Of a DNA stretch of 16,954 nt, positions 7,520 to 13,909 are shown piece after piece. Each line of letters opens with the position of its first letter. Positions within the stretch are counted from its first letter, which is position 1. Under the pieces are notes generated by a model. That model was not told where the DNA came from, ran no database searches, and saw only the letters and a list, made by a program, of their open reading frames with translations. Origin of the DNA: CAYVUM01 sp964454795 (GTDB lineage: Bacteria; Pseudomonadota; Alphaproteobacteria; Rhodospirillales; Defluviicoccaceae); assembly GCA_964454795.1 (NCBI GenBank), contig CAYVUM010000074.1, forward strand, positions 1 through 16,954, given 5' to 3'. The position numbers and the translations under genes are program-made.

Positions 7520-8220
7520 GCCGAAGCGCCGGCGGCGCGGCGGCGGGCGGCCCGCAGCGGCACCACCTCCGCGGCCGGCACCGTTGCGGTGGTGCGGATG
7601 CGGCCGTCCTCCAGGTCAAGAATGACGTCGGCAACGTCGCAAATCTCGTCCCAGGCATGGCTGACGTAGAGCATGGGAATCCCGGTGCGGTCCCGAAGCC
7701 GCTGCAGGTAAGTGAGGATCACCGACTTGCGGGCCGCATCCACTGAGGCGAGCGGCTCGTCAAGGAGCAGGAGCTGCGGTGCCGACAGCAACGCCCGGCC
7801 GATCGCCACCCGCTGGCGTTCCCCGCCCGAAAGATGGCGCGGCCGGCGGGACAGCAGCCCGCCCAGGCCGAGGACCTCGACAACCTCGTCAAACGCGTCG
7901 CCGTCGGCGCGGCCCTTGGCGCCATAGCGGAGGTTGCCGGCGACGGTGAGATGGGGAAAAAGCCGGTGATCCTGGAAAACGTAGCCAATCCGCCGCCGCT
8001 CGGGGCGGACCTCAAGGGCGCCGGCCGGGTCGAACCAGTCGCGGCCGGCGAAGCGGATCCGCCCGGCATCGGGGCGGATCAGCCCGGCGATGATGTTCAG
8101 CACGGTCGACTTGCCGGCGCCTGAGGGGCCGCGCAGGGCGGCGATCGTTCCGCCATCGACGCCGAAGCACAGATCGTAGAGGCGCTCGCCGAACCGGCTG
8201 GTCACTGCGACGTCAAGCAC
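7420..8220 (-). CDS. modC: Molybdate-type ABC transporter ATP-binding protein, copy 2, without TOBE domain
   Basis: The product is a 266-residue ABC ATPase closest in character to ModC: Walker A GPSGAGKS (31-38), Q-loop YVFQDHRLFPHL, signature LSGGERQR (130-137), Walker B LLLLDEP, H-loop His189. The ATPase core ends near residue 215. The expected C-terminal TOBE domain is replaced by about 50 alanine/arginine-rich residues (GEAAGEAA repeat), so control by intracellular molybdate may be lost. The GTG start has AGGAG seven bases upstream. It follows modB copy 2 by 49 bases at the end of the nifB gene string. The last 33 codons lie opposite the end of modE. Substrate could be molybdate or tungstate; the sequence does not decide. 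Confidence 0.9.
   Translation of the reverse strand: MLDVAVTSRFGERLYDLCFGVDGGTIAALRGPSGAGKSTVLNIIAGLIRPDAGRIRFAGRDWFDPAGALEVRPERRRIGYVFQDHRLFPHLTVAGNLRYGAKGRADGDAFDEVVEVLGLGGLLSRRPRHLSGGERQRVAIGRALLSAPQLLLLDEPLASVDAARKSVILTYLQRLRDRTGIPMLYVSHAWDEICDVADVILDLEDGRIRTTATVPAAEVVPLRAARRRAAGASAQERGPREPSIAVPLAEPSGEAAGEAADWRASR
7441..7464. repeat. 12-bp tandem duplication inside the modE/modC copy 2 overlap
   Basis: The unit GGCCGCCTCCCC occurs twice in a row. It encodes the repeated AASP in the ModE tail and the repeated GEAA in the ModC copy 2 tail, so both proteins were lengthened by one event. Confidence 0.9.
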
Positions 8221-8269
8221 GGGCGTCTCCTGGTCAAGAAACGTTGAGGGGCAAGAACCGCTGAGCGCG

Positions 8270-8956
8270 TTACACCTGGGCGAACCGGGCGGCGCGGCGG
8301 GCGATTTCCTCGGCAGCGATCAGGCTCAGGGTCGCCAGGACCATCGAAATGACCGCCATTCTGAGCGCCCCGCCCTCGCCGCCCGGGGTCTGGGCCAGGG
8401 TGTAGAGGGCCAGCGGCAGGGTCCGGGTCTCGCCGGGGATGTTGGAGACGAAGGTGATTGTCGCCCCGAACTCGCCGAGGCTGCGGGCGAAGCCGAGCAT
8501 GGCCGCGGCCAGCAACCCGGGCGCCGCAAGCGGCAGCGTCACCGTGGCGAACACCCGGATCCGGCCGCTGCCAAGCGTCCGGGCCGCCACTTCCAGGCGC
8601 GGATCGACCGCCTCCAGTGACAGCCGGATTGCCCGGACCATCAGCGGAAACGCCATCACCGCCGAAGCGATGACCGCGCCCTGCCAGGTGAACGCCACAC
8701 TCACCCCGAAGGTATCGTACAACCAGCCGCCCACCGGCCCCTGCCGCCCGAGCAGCAGCAGCAGCAGAAAGCCGATCGCCACCGGCGGGACCACCAGCGG
8801 CACGTGGATCAGCGCGTTGAGAAGCGCCTTGCCGGGAAAGCCGCGGCGGGCGAGCAGCCAAGCGGCGGCCACCGCGAGGGGCAGGCCGGCGAGGACGGTG
8901 AACGTCGCCACCCGCAGGCTGAGCGCCAGCGCCTCAGCTTCGAGGGGCGTCAGCAC
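8270..8956 (-). CDS. modB: Molybdate-type ABC transporter permease, copy 2
   Basis: The second ModB also has 228 residues and aligns without gaps to copy 1, with more than half the residues identical by eye. Shared landmarks are the MLT...EAEAL start, FPGKALLNALIHVPLVVPP, the EAA loop EAVDPRLEVAARTLGSG, and LGEFGATITFVSNIPGETR. It begins with GTG 67 bases after nifT on the same strand and is followed by modC copy 2. No ModA gene accompanies it, so it must share the ModA at 4418 or use one outside the window. No Mo-box or separate promoter is visible ahead of it, so nifB-operon transcription is the simplest explanation. Confidence 0.93.
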   Translation of the reverse strand: MLTPLEAEALALSLRVATFTVLAGLPLAVAAAWLLARRGFPGKALLNALIHVPLVVPPVAIGFLLLLLLGRQGPVGGWLYDTFGVSVAFTWQGAVIASAVMAFPLMVRAIRLSLEAVDPRLEVAARTLGSGRIRVFATVTLPLAAPGLLAAAMLGFARSLGEFGATITFVSNIPGETRTLPLALYTLAQTPGGEGGALRMAVISMVLATLSLIAAEEIARRAARFAQV

Positions 8957-9023
8957 CGCGAGGTCCGGTGCTGCCGGGGCGGCTGTCCGCCGCCGGCACC
9001 GTCGGGCAGAGCCGGACGAGCGC

Positions 9024-9248
9024 TCACCGCTCGTCGTCCCCGCCGAGGCTCAGCCGCCGGGCATTGACGGTGACCGGCAGACGGGTGTCCACGGCCATCT
9101 CGGGCAGTGCCAGCCGCCAGCCGTTGCCGAGTTCGACCCAGCCGCCCCACAACTCGGGGCGCTCCATGTCAACCACCGGCTCTTCCAGATCCTTCTTCGC
9201 CACGTAAATGGAATAGCTGTCGCCGCTGCGCTCCACCGTGACTTTCAT
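9024..9248 (-). CDS. nifT: NifT/FixU family protein
   Basis: The 74-residue protein carries the NifT hallmark block: a start like MKVTVERSGDSYSIYVAKKD, then LEEPVVDMERPELWGGWVEL, then GNGWRLALPEM and DTRLPVTVNARRL. The family is small, acidic, nif-linked and of unknown biochemical role; proposals include a part in nitrogenase maturation. Its ATG overlaps the nifZ stop by four bases (ATGA), so the two are translationally coupled. It sits between nifZ and modB copy 2. Confidence 0.95.
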   Translation of the reverse strand: MKVTVERSGDSYSIYVAKKDLEEPVVDMERPELWGGWVELGNGWRLALPEMAVDTRLPVTVNARRLSLGGDDER

Positions 9249-9535
9249 GGCTGCTCTCCGACCGCTTCCAGTTCCTGGCTGCGCATGCCGACGATCCGGC
9301 CGATGCGGACATAATCCACCGCGTAGACATAATAGCGCTGCAGATGCTCACCGATGTCGGCCACGTAACCAACCTCGCCGGGGAGCAGGAACACCTCGCC
9401 CCGCGGGATGCCGGTTATGGTGCCGTCGCTGCGGATTTCCCGGCGGCAACGCACCTTGTCGCCGATGCCGAACCGCGGCGGGCCGGCGATCTCCACGGTC
9501 TCGCCGGCCCTGGAAGCGCTGTCGCCTCCGGCCAT
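9245..9535 (-). CDS. nifZ: Nitrogen fixation protein NifZ
   Basis: NifZ helps mature the second P-cluster pair of the MoFe protein in Azotobacter. The 96-residue product has the NifZ core: PPRFGIGDKVRCRREIRSDG, then GIPRGEVFLLPGEVGYVADIG split by one residue run, then RYYVYAVDYVRIGRIVGMR. The ATG at 9535 is chosen over an in-frame codon at 9622 because the upstream extension is arginine-rich sequence opposite the ferredoxin gene, and because GAGG lies upstream. It begins eight bases after the ferredoxin stop and overlaps nifT by four bases. Confidence 0.95.
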   Translation of the reverse strand: MAGGDSASRAGETVEIAGPPRFGIGDKVRCRREIRSDGTITGIPRGEVFLLPGEVGYVADIGEHLQRYYVYAVDYVRIGRIVGMRSQELEAVGEQP

Positions 9536-9543
9536 CGCGGGCC

Positions 9544-9735
9544 TCAGGCCGGAACGATGGCGTCGGCCGGGCAGCCGGCGACGCACTTGGGCGCCGCCGC
9601 GACCCCGGCGCATTCGGTGCACTTATCGGCATTGATGGCGTAAGCATCGCCCTTCATCCGGATCGCGCCGTTCGGGCAGTCGAATTCGCACGAGCCACAG
9701 GCGGTGCATTCGGCAGCAACGATTTTCATGGCCAT
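9544..9735 (-). CDS. fdxN: Nif-type 2[4Fe-4S] ferredoxin (FdxN-like)
   Basis: This 63-residue bacterial ferredoxin has eight cysteines in two sets: C10-x2-C13-x2-C16-x3-C20 and C39-x2-C42-x8-C51-x3-C55. The longer x8 spacing in the second set is typical of nif-linked ferredoxins that follow nifB and supply low-potential electrons, for NifB or nitrogenase. Two start codons are close together (9735 and 9729); the first is preferred because AGAGGAG is ten bases upstream of it. It lies between nifB and nifZ on the same strand. The symbol is by context; fdxN is the usual name for this position. Confidence 0.93.
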   Translation of the reverse strand: MAMKIVAAECTACGSCEFDCPNGAIRMKGDAYAINADKCTECAGVAAAPKCVAGCPADAIVPA

Positions 9736-9783
9736 GGTCTCAAAGCTCCTCTTTCTGCTTGGGGTGCAGGGTTGCGGTTGCGG

Positions 9784-11235
9784 TTACGCCGAGAGCGCGG
9801 TCGCTCTCGCTGCCTCCACCGTCTCCAGGAACACCTCGGCGACGGCGGTTTCGATGTGATGAAAGGCGAACTCCTCGCGGGCAACGACCCCGGCGGCGGC
9901 GAGCCGGTCGCGGGGGCAGGCGCCGATGCGCGCGCAGAGCACGGTGGTAATGCCGTCCAGGGCGGCGATGACCGCCTCAAGGATGTCATCGTCGCCGTCG
10001 CCGCCTTGGCAGTAGCGGTCGACCGGGCGGCGGGCGGCGAGCCGCACGCCCTCGGCGCTGGCTTCGAAGATCTGCAGTTCCTGGGCGTGACCGAAATGGG
10101 CATTGACCCGGCCACCGCCGCGCGTGCAGACGGCCACCAGGAGGCGGTCGTCATGCCCCTGCAGGCTCGCCTCGGCCTCGGCGCGGGCGGCACTCCGTTC
10201 CTCGGCCTCGCCGGCGACCACCGCCCGGTAGGCGCGGCGCTTCTCGCTGTCGACAACCGGCGCCTCGGCGAGGCGCTCGAGCAGAAATTCGGCGCCACGA
10301 TCCTCGCCCAGGAGGCCGACGGCATCGGCGCGACACTGTTTGCAGTGGCGCATCAGGGCGACATCCCCGGGCAGACCGGCCCGGACCGCCTCCAGTTCCG
10401 CCGCCGTCGGCTCGCGCTGGCCGGTCAGGCCGAAGTGGGTGCCGTGGCTGGGATCCGAGATCAGCGGCATGATGTTGTGCAGGAACGCGCCGCGCTTCCG
10501 GATCTCGGTGCTGACCGCCGCCATGTGGTCGTCGTTAATCCCGGGGATCAGCACCGAATTGACCTTGACCAGAACCCCGCGGGCCGTAAGCGCCTGCAGG
10601 CCGGTGAGCTGACGGGCGAGCAGGATCGCCGCGCCGTCGCGGCCGGTCCACTTCCGTCCGTCTACGCCGACCCAGGCATAGATCCGGGCGCCGATATCCG
10701 GATCGACCGCGTTGATGGTGATCGTCACATGGTCGACCCCGGCCTCGACGATCCGGTCGACGTACTGCGGCAGCAGCAACCCGTTGGTCGACAAACAGGG
10801 CTTCAGGTCCGGGATCATCTCGCGCAGGCTGGCGAACACCGCAAACGTGTTATCCGCGTTGGCGAGCGCATCGCCCGGCCCGGCGACGCCGACCACCGAA
10901 AGCTCCGGCATCTCGGCGGCGATCGCCAGGACCTTGCGGATCGCCTGGTCCGGGGTCAGCCGTTCGCTGACCACACCCGGCCGGCTCTCGTTGGCGCAGT
11001 CGAACTTGCGATTGCAGTAGTTGCATTGGATGTTGCATGCGGGCGCGACCGCGACGTGGGCACGGGCGAAGTTGTGATGGGCGTCCTCGCTGTAACAGGG
11101 GTGGTCAGCAATGCGCGCGGCGACCGATTCGCGATCCAGGGCGGGCGAGGTGCAGGACTTGCCCGGCTTGCAGCCGGCCTCCCCGGCGCCCTCGTGGACC
11201 GGCCTCGCAGCGGTGTGAAACGGCAGGACTGTCAT
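9784..11235 (-). CDS. nifB: FeMo-cofactor biosynthesis protein NifB (radical SAM plus NifX-like domain)
   Basis: NifB makes NifB-co, the 8Fe-9S-carbide precursor of FeMo-co, by SAM-dependent carbide insertion. The 483-residue product has the radical SAM motif C67-x3-C71-x2-C74 (in ACNIQCNYCNRKFDC), the GxGxP-like VVGVAGPGDALAN, and a second cysteine motif HCKQCRADAVGLLGED that closes the catalytic part. A C-terminal NifX/NafY-like domain follows from about residue 345 (VAVCTRGGGRVNAHFGHA, later ARIGACPRDRL). An N-terminal HPCYSEDAHHNFARAH is conserved in the family. The ATG at 11235 has GAGAAGGAC upstream. It is preceded by its own sigma-54 promoter and NifA sites, and leads fdxN-nifZ-nifT-modBC. 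Confidence 0.99.
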   Translation of the reverse strand: MTVLPFHTAARPVHEGAGEAGCKPGKSCTSPALDRESVAARIADHPCYSEDAHHNFARAHVAVAPACNIQCNYCNRKFDCANESRPGVVSERLTPDQAIRKVLAIAAEMPELSVVGVAGPGDALANADNTFAVFASLREMIPDLKPCLSTNGLLLPQYVDRIVEAGVDHVTITINAVDPDIGARIYAWVGVDGRKWTGRDGAAILLARQLTGLQALTARGVLVKVNSVLIPGINDDHMAAVSTEIRKRGAFLHNIMPLISDPSHGTHFGLTGQREPTAAELEAVRAGLPGDVALMRHCKQCRADAVGLLGEDRGAEFLLERLAEAPVVDSEKRRAYRAVVAGEAEERSAARAEAEASLQGHDDRLLVAVCTRGGGRVNAHFGHAQELQIFEASAEGVRLAARRPVDRYCQGGDGDDDILEAVIAALDGITTVLCARIGACPRDRLAAAGVVAREEFAFHHIETAVAEVFLETVEAARATALSA

Positions 11236-11288
11236 CGACCGGCGTGTCCTTCTCCCGGCGCCACGCGGCGCATCCCCGCCGTTCCTGC

Positions 11289-11304
11289 AGCAAGCCCCGT
11301 GCCA
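11289..11304 (-). promoter_or_regulatory. Sigma-54 promoter of nifB
   Basis: The minus strand reads TGGCAC, five bases, TTGCT: a perfect -24/-12 element. The predicted transcript start is near 11278, with a leader of about 43 bases. It would drive nifB and, by spacing, the genes down to modC copy 2. Confidence 0.93.
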
Positions 11305-11310
11305 GTCCTA

Positions 11311-11323
11311 TAAACTATTGATA
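11311..11323 (-). promoter_or_regulatory. IHF-like binding site between nifB promoter and NifA sites
   Basis: The minus strand reads TATCAATAGTTTA, an exact fit to WATCAANNNNTTR, in an AT-rich patch of otherwise GC-rich DNA. It lies between the -24 element and the NifA sites, where IHF bends DNA to bring the activator to the polymerase. Confidence 0.75.
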
Positions 11324-11360
11324 GCGCTCGCTTGTATGGCGGTCCGGGTGACCGCCGGGG

Positions 11361-11376
11361 TGTTGGGACCACGACA
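11361..11376. promoter_or_regulatory. NifA upstream activator sequence, proximal to nifB
   Basis: Exact TGT-N10-ACA, centred about 90 bases upstream of the predicted nifB start. Confidence 0.85.
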
Positions 11377-11379
11377 CTG

Positions 11380-11395
11380 TGTCGCAACCCGGACA
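11380..11395. promoter_or_regulatory. NifA upstream activator sequence, distal to nifB
   Basis: A second exact TGT-N10-ACA, centred about 109 bases upstream of the predicted nifB start and 19 bases (under two helical turns) from the first. Its core (CGCAACCCGG) is similar to that of the proximal nifH site. Confidence 0.85.
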
Positions 11396-11543
11396 CCCCT
11401 GGCGGCGATGCGACGCCCTTTGCCGGCGAGCCGACGAACGGACTTTCGCCGGCCCGGTAGCAAGCGCGAAGCGTGAAGCGGTCCGCGGCGCGTGCCGCGA
11501 AAGCGAGGCGAACGGAGAGAGTGCCCGGCACCTGAGGGGAACA

Positions 11544-11569
11544 CGGCGAGTCCTGTCAGAGGCTCGCCG
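11544..11569 (-). terminator. Hairpin just after nifA, possible terminator or attenuator
   Basis: CGGCGAG and CTCGCCG form a perfect 7-base-pair stem with a 12-base loop, starting four bases after the nifA stop. No T-run follows, so some read-through into nifB is plausible. The rest of the 337-base nifA-nifB gap holds the nifB control region and no gene. Confidence 0.4.
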
Positions 11570-11572
11570 GTA

Positions 11573-13210
11573 TCAGAGCCGCTTGATCTCAATGCCGTGC
11601 TTGCGAAGGGCGTAGCCGACCTGCCGGGGGGTGAGGCCGAGCAGCCGGGCCGCCTTGGCCTGGACCCAGCCGGCTTTTTCCATGACCCGGATCAGCCGCT
11701 CCCGTTGCGGCAGGCTCTCCAGCGCGGCCAGATCATCCAGCTGCTGCCAGTCGGGTTCGGCGCCGCCGGCATCGCCGCCCGGCCGGTCGTCGTCCTCCTC
11801 CCGGCCGTACGACGCCTGCGGCAGCAGGCTGGCGCAGTGGCAGAAGCTGCTCTGGCACGGCAGGCTCACTTCCTCGATGATCTCGCCGCGGGTCATCGTC
11901 GCCACGCGGTAGACGCAGTTTTCCAGCTCGCGGACGTTGCCGGGATAGTTGCAGGAGGTGATGACCCGCATCGCCGGCTCGGAGAACCGCAGCGACCGGT
12001 CGTTTTCCCGGTTGAACGCGTTCAGGAAGTGTTCGGCGAGGGCGGGGATGTCCTGGCGCCGTTCGCGCAGCGCCGGCATGAACACCGGCACCACGTGGAT
12101 GCGATAGTAAAGGTCGGCGCGGAAATCACCCTTGGCTACCGCCTCCTCCAGATTGCGATTGGTGGCACAGACCAGCCGCACATCCGTGGCAATCGTCTGA
12201 GTGCCGCCGACCCGCTCGATCTCCTCCTCCTCCAGCACCCGCAACAGCTTGGCGTGGAAGGCCAGCGACACATCGCCGATTTCGTCGAGGAACAGGGTGC
12301 CACCGTCAGCCAGCTCGAAGCGGCCGCGACGCTGCTGCGTCGCGCCGGTGAACGCCCCCTTCTCGTGGCCGAACAGCTCGGATTCGAGCAGGCTGTCCGG
12401 CAGGGCGGCACAGTTGACCTTGATGAACGGCCCGTCGCAGCGGGTGCTCAGCTCGTGGATCGCCTGGGCGATCCGCTCCTTGCCGGTGCCGCTCTCGCCA
12501 CGAACCACGACGGTGGAGCGCGTCGGCGCCACCAGATGGACCTGGGCGAACACTTGCTGCATCGCCCGGCTGGCACCGATCACGCCGGTCAGCTGGTAGG
12601 TCTGGTGGTCCTCGGTACGGCTGGCCAGGGGCCGGGCCGGAGCGGTGCCGGCCGGGAGGGCGGCGGCCTCGCTGCTCCCCGAGGGAACACTGTGCAGCCG
12701 CACCGCTTGGGCGATCAGATTGGCGACCATGGTCAGAAAGCGGATATCCTCACCGAAATTGATCGTGCCCGCCTCGTTCCAGACCCGGGCAATGGCAAGG
12801 CAGCCGAACGGCTTGCCGAAGGTTTTGACCGGCACAGCGAGGAACGAGACGGTTTCGTCCTCAAGGACGTTCGGCACCCGGACGTACTCGCGGAGCAAAG
12901 GATCCTCGGCCACGTCCTCGGTCACGAACGGCGCCTGGCCGGCCATGATCCGCCACGCGATCTCCCGCGGCATGTCGGCGGCGCCGTCGTCGACGGCGTC
13001 CACGGAGAGGCCGGCGGCGGCAACGACGCGCAGCTCGCCGTCATCGCCGAGGACCGCGACGATGCCGCGGCGCATGTCCATGTAGGAAGCAAGCAGGTTG
13101 AGGACGGCGCGCAGCTGGTCCCGAAGCGGCCGCGCCGAGGTGAGAATCTTGCTGATCTCGTAAATGTTAACGAGCGAAAGCGACGCCTTGTCATTTGCGG
13201 CGGAGGTCAT
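11573..13210 (-). CDS. nifA: Nif-specific sigma-54 activator NifA (oxygen-sensitive type)
   Basis: NifA binds TGT-N10-ACA sites and activates sigma-54 nif promoters. The 545-residue product has an N-terminal GAF domain (about 15-175), an AAA+ domain with Walker A GESGTGKE (238-245) and the sigma-54 contact loop GAFTGA (285-290), Walker B TLFLDEIGD, and a C-terminal helix-turn-helix (about 514-536, AKAARLLGLTPRQVGYAL). The cysteines C420-x11-C432-x19-C452-x4-C457 match the metal-binding pattern of oxygen-sensitive alphaproteobacterial NifA; an extra Cys459 follows. The ATG at 13210 is chosen because GGAGG lies nine bases upstream and the longer frame is arginine-rich and lacks homology features. 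A sigma-54 promoter lies 150-180 bases upstream. Confidence 0.98.
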   Translation of the reverse strand: MTSAANDKASLSLVNIYEISKILTSARPLRDQLRAVLNLLASYMDMRRGIVAVLGDDGELRVVAAAGLSVDAVDDGAADMPREIAWRIMAGQAPFVTEDVAEDPLLREYVRVPNVLEDETVSFLAVPVKTFGKPFGCLAIARVWNEAGTINFGEDIRFLTMVANLIAQAVRLHSVPSGSSEAAALPAGTAPARPLASRTEDHQTYQLTGVIGASRAMQQVFAQVHLVAPTRSTVVVRGESGTGKERIAQAIHELSTRCDGPFIKVNCAALPDSLLESELFGHEKGAFTGATQQRRGRFELADGGTLFLDEIGDVSLAFHAKLLRVLEEEEIERVGGTQTIATDVRLVCATNRNLEEAVAKGDFRADLYYRIHVVPVFMPALRERRQDIPALAEHFLNAFNRENDRSLRFSEPAMRVITSCNYPGNVRELENCVYRVATMTRGEIIEEVSLPCQSSFCHCASLLPQASYGREEDDDRPGGDAGGAEPDWQQLDDLAALESLPQRERLIRVMEKAGWVQAKAARLLGLTPRQVGYALRKHGIEIKRL

Positions 13211-13371
13211 CGATATCACCCTCCTTCGCCCTTCGACGCTGATGTGATCCGGTGTTAACGGGCCGGCAGGCAGGAACGGAGCGCTGTGGCCGGAGTCGCC
13301 TGCCCCGGGGCAGCAATGCCCGGCAACGGGCTCCGGTCGGGGCCGGCCTGCCTGGCGGCCTCGGGGTTCGA

Positions 13372-13387
13372 AGCAAATCCCGTGCCA
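13372..13387 (-). promoter_or_regulatory. Sigma-54 promoter of nifA
   Basis: The minus strand reads TGGCAC, five bases, TTGCT, a perfect match. The predicted start is near 13361, giving a leader of about 150 bases. No exact TGT-N10-ACA is found in the 250 bases upstream; the nearest (TGT-N10-ATG at 13522) is poor. The activator could be NifA from a degenerate site, or another sigma-54 activator such as NtrC, whose site I also do not see. Confidence 0.85.
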
Positions 13388-13535
13388 TCGCCTGCGGCAA
13401 GCCCAATGCAGACAAAACAGTGGGTTAACGTCGCATCGCTGGACCAGGCATGGCGGGAGTGGCGTCAAATTCGGCAGAGCCCCCGGCGAGTGCCTGCCAA
13501 ACGGGCCAACCCGGTACCGGCTGTCGGGCCGCTCA

Positions 13536-13580
13536 TGGATCGGATCCTTCGCCTGGTTCCCAAGCGAAGGATCGGTCGAT
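13536..13580. repeat. Dispersed hairpin repeat, copy 1
   Basis: A perfect 10-base-pair stem, GATCCTTCGC with GCGAAGGATC, encloses the 11-base loop CTGGTTCCCAA and is flanked by GGATCG and GGTCGAT. The same flanks and loop recur at 16904-16954. It lies in the 699-base nifA-ferredoxin gap (13211-13909), which holds no gene I can support. Confidence 0.85.
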
Positions 13581-13598
13581 CTGCGACGCTCTTGATCC

Positions 13599-13651
13599 CG
13601 TGGTTCCATAAAGCTGACGGATGGGACTTAATCGGTCAGCATCGAACCACG
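13599..13651. repeat. Nested inverted repeat between nifA and the ferredoxin fusion gene
   Basis: Outer arms CGTGGTTC (13599-13606) and GAACCACG (13644-13651) pair perfectly. Inside them GCTGAC (13613-13618) and GTCAGC (13635-13640) also pair perfectly, around a 16-base loop. It starts 19 bases after the dispersed hairpin repeat. It might be a two-part operator, a transcript structure, or part of the same repeat element. Confidence 0.7.
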
Positions 13652-13671
13652 AGACGCACAGCGGTCACGAA

Positions 13672-13687
13672 TGTCGTGAATCCGTCA
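13672..13687. promoter_or_regulatory. Degenerate NifA-like site upstream of the ferredoxin fusion gene
   Basis: TGT-N10-TCA has one mismatch to the NifA consensus. It is centred about 130 bases upstream of the predicted start at 13809, the spacing seen at nifH. A weak call on its own. Confidence 0.4.
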
Positions 13688-13782
13688 CTCGCCGGGACGG
13701 CTGCCCCGGAGTTTGTCGGCTTTGCCTCTGCCGGGCCGCCGCGCCGCGGGGCTCATCGTTCCCTTTCAAACACATAAGCCGT

Positions 13783-13798
13783 TGGCCCGGTTCTTGCT
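13783..13798 (+). promoter_or_regulatory. Probable sigma-54 promoter of the ferredoxin fusion gene
   Basis: TGGCCC, five bases, TTGCT: one mismatch from TGGCAC in the -24 box, with exact spacing and -12 box. The predicted start is near 13809, about 101 bases before the ATG. Confidence 0.7.
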
Positions 13799-13909
13799 GC
13801 GGGTGCGTCGAGGCTTGACCGGGGGTGGTTGGCCGGGGTCGGGGAGTCGCCCCGCCCGGTTGCGCGAGCGCCGCACCAGCGCAGGCCCGAGGATGCGAGG
13901 AGCAGAGAC

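Noticed and set aside
9238..11313. A 691-residue open frame on the plus strand
   Set aside because: It is antisense to nifB, fdxN and nifZ, rich in G, A, R and D with no recognisable domain, and is expected from GC-rich codon use on the other strand.
11492..13258. A 588-residue open frame on the plus strand
   Set aside because: Antisense shadow of nifA, whose domains are complete on the minus strand.
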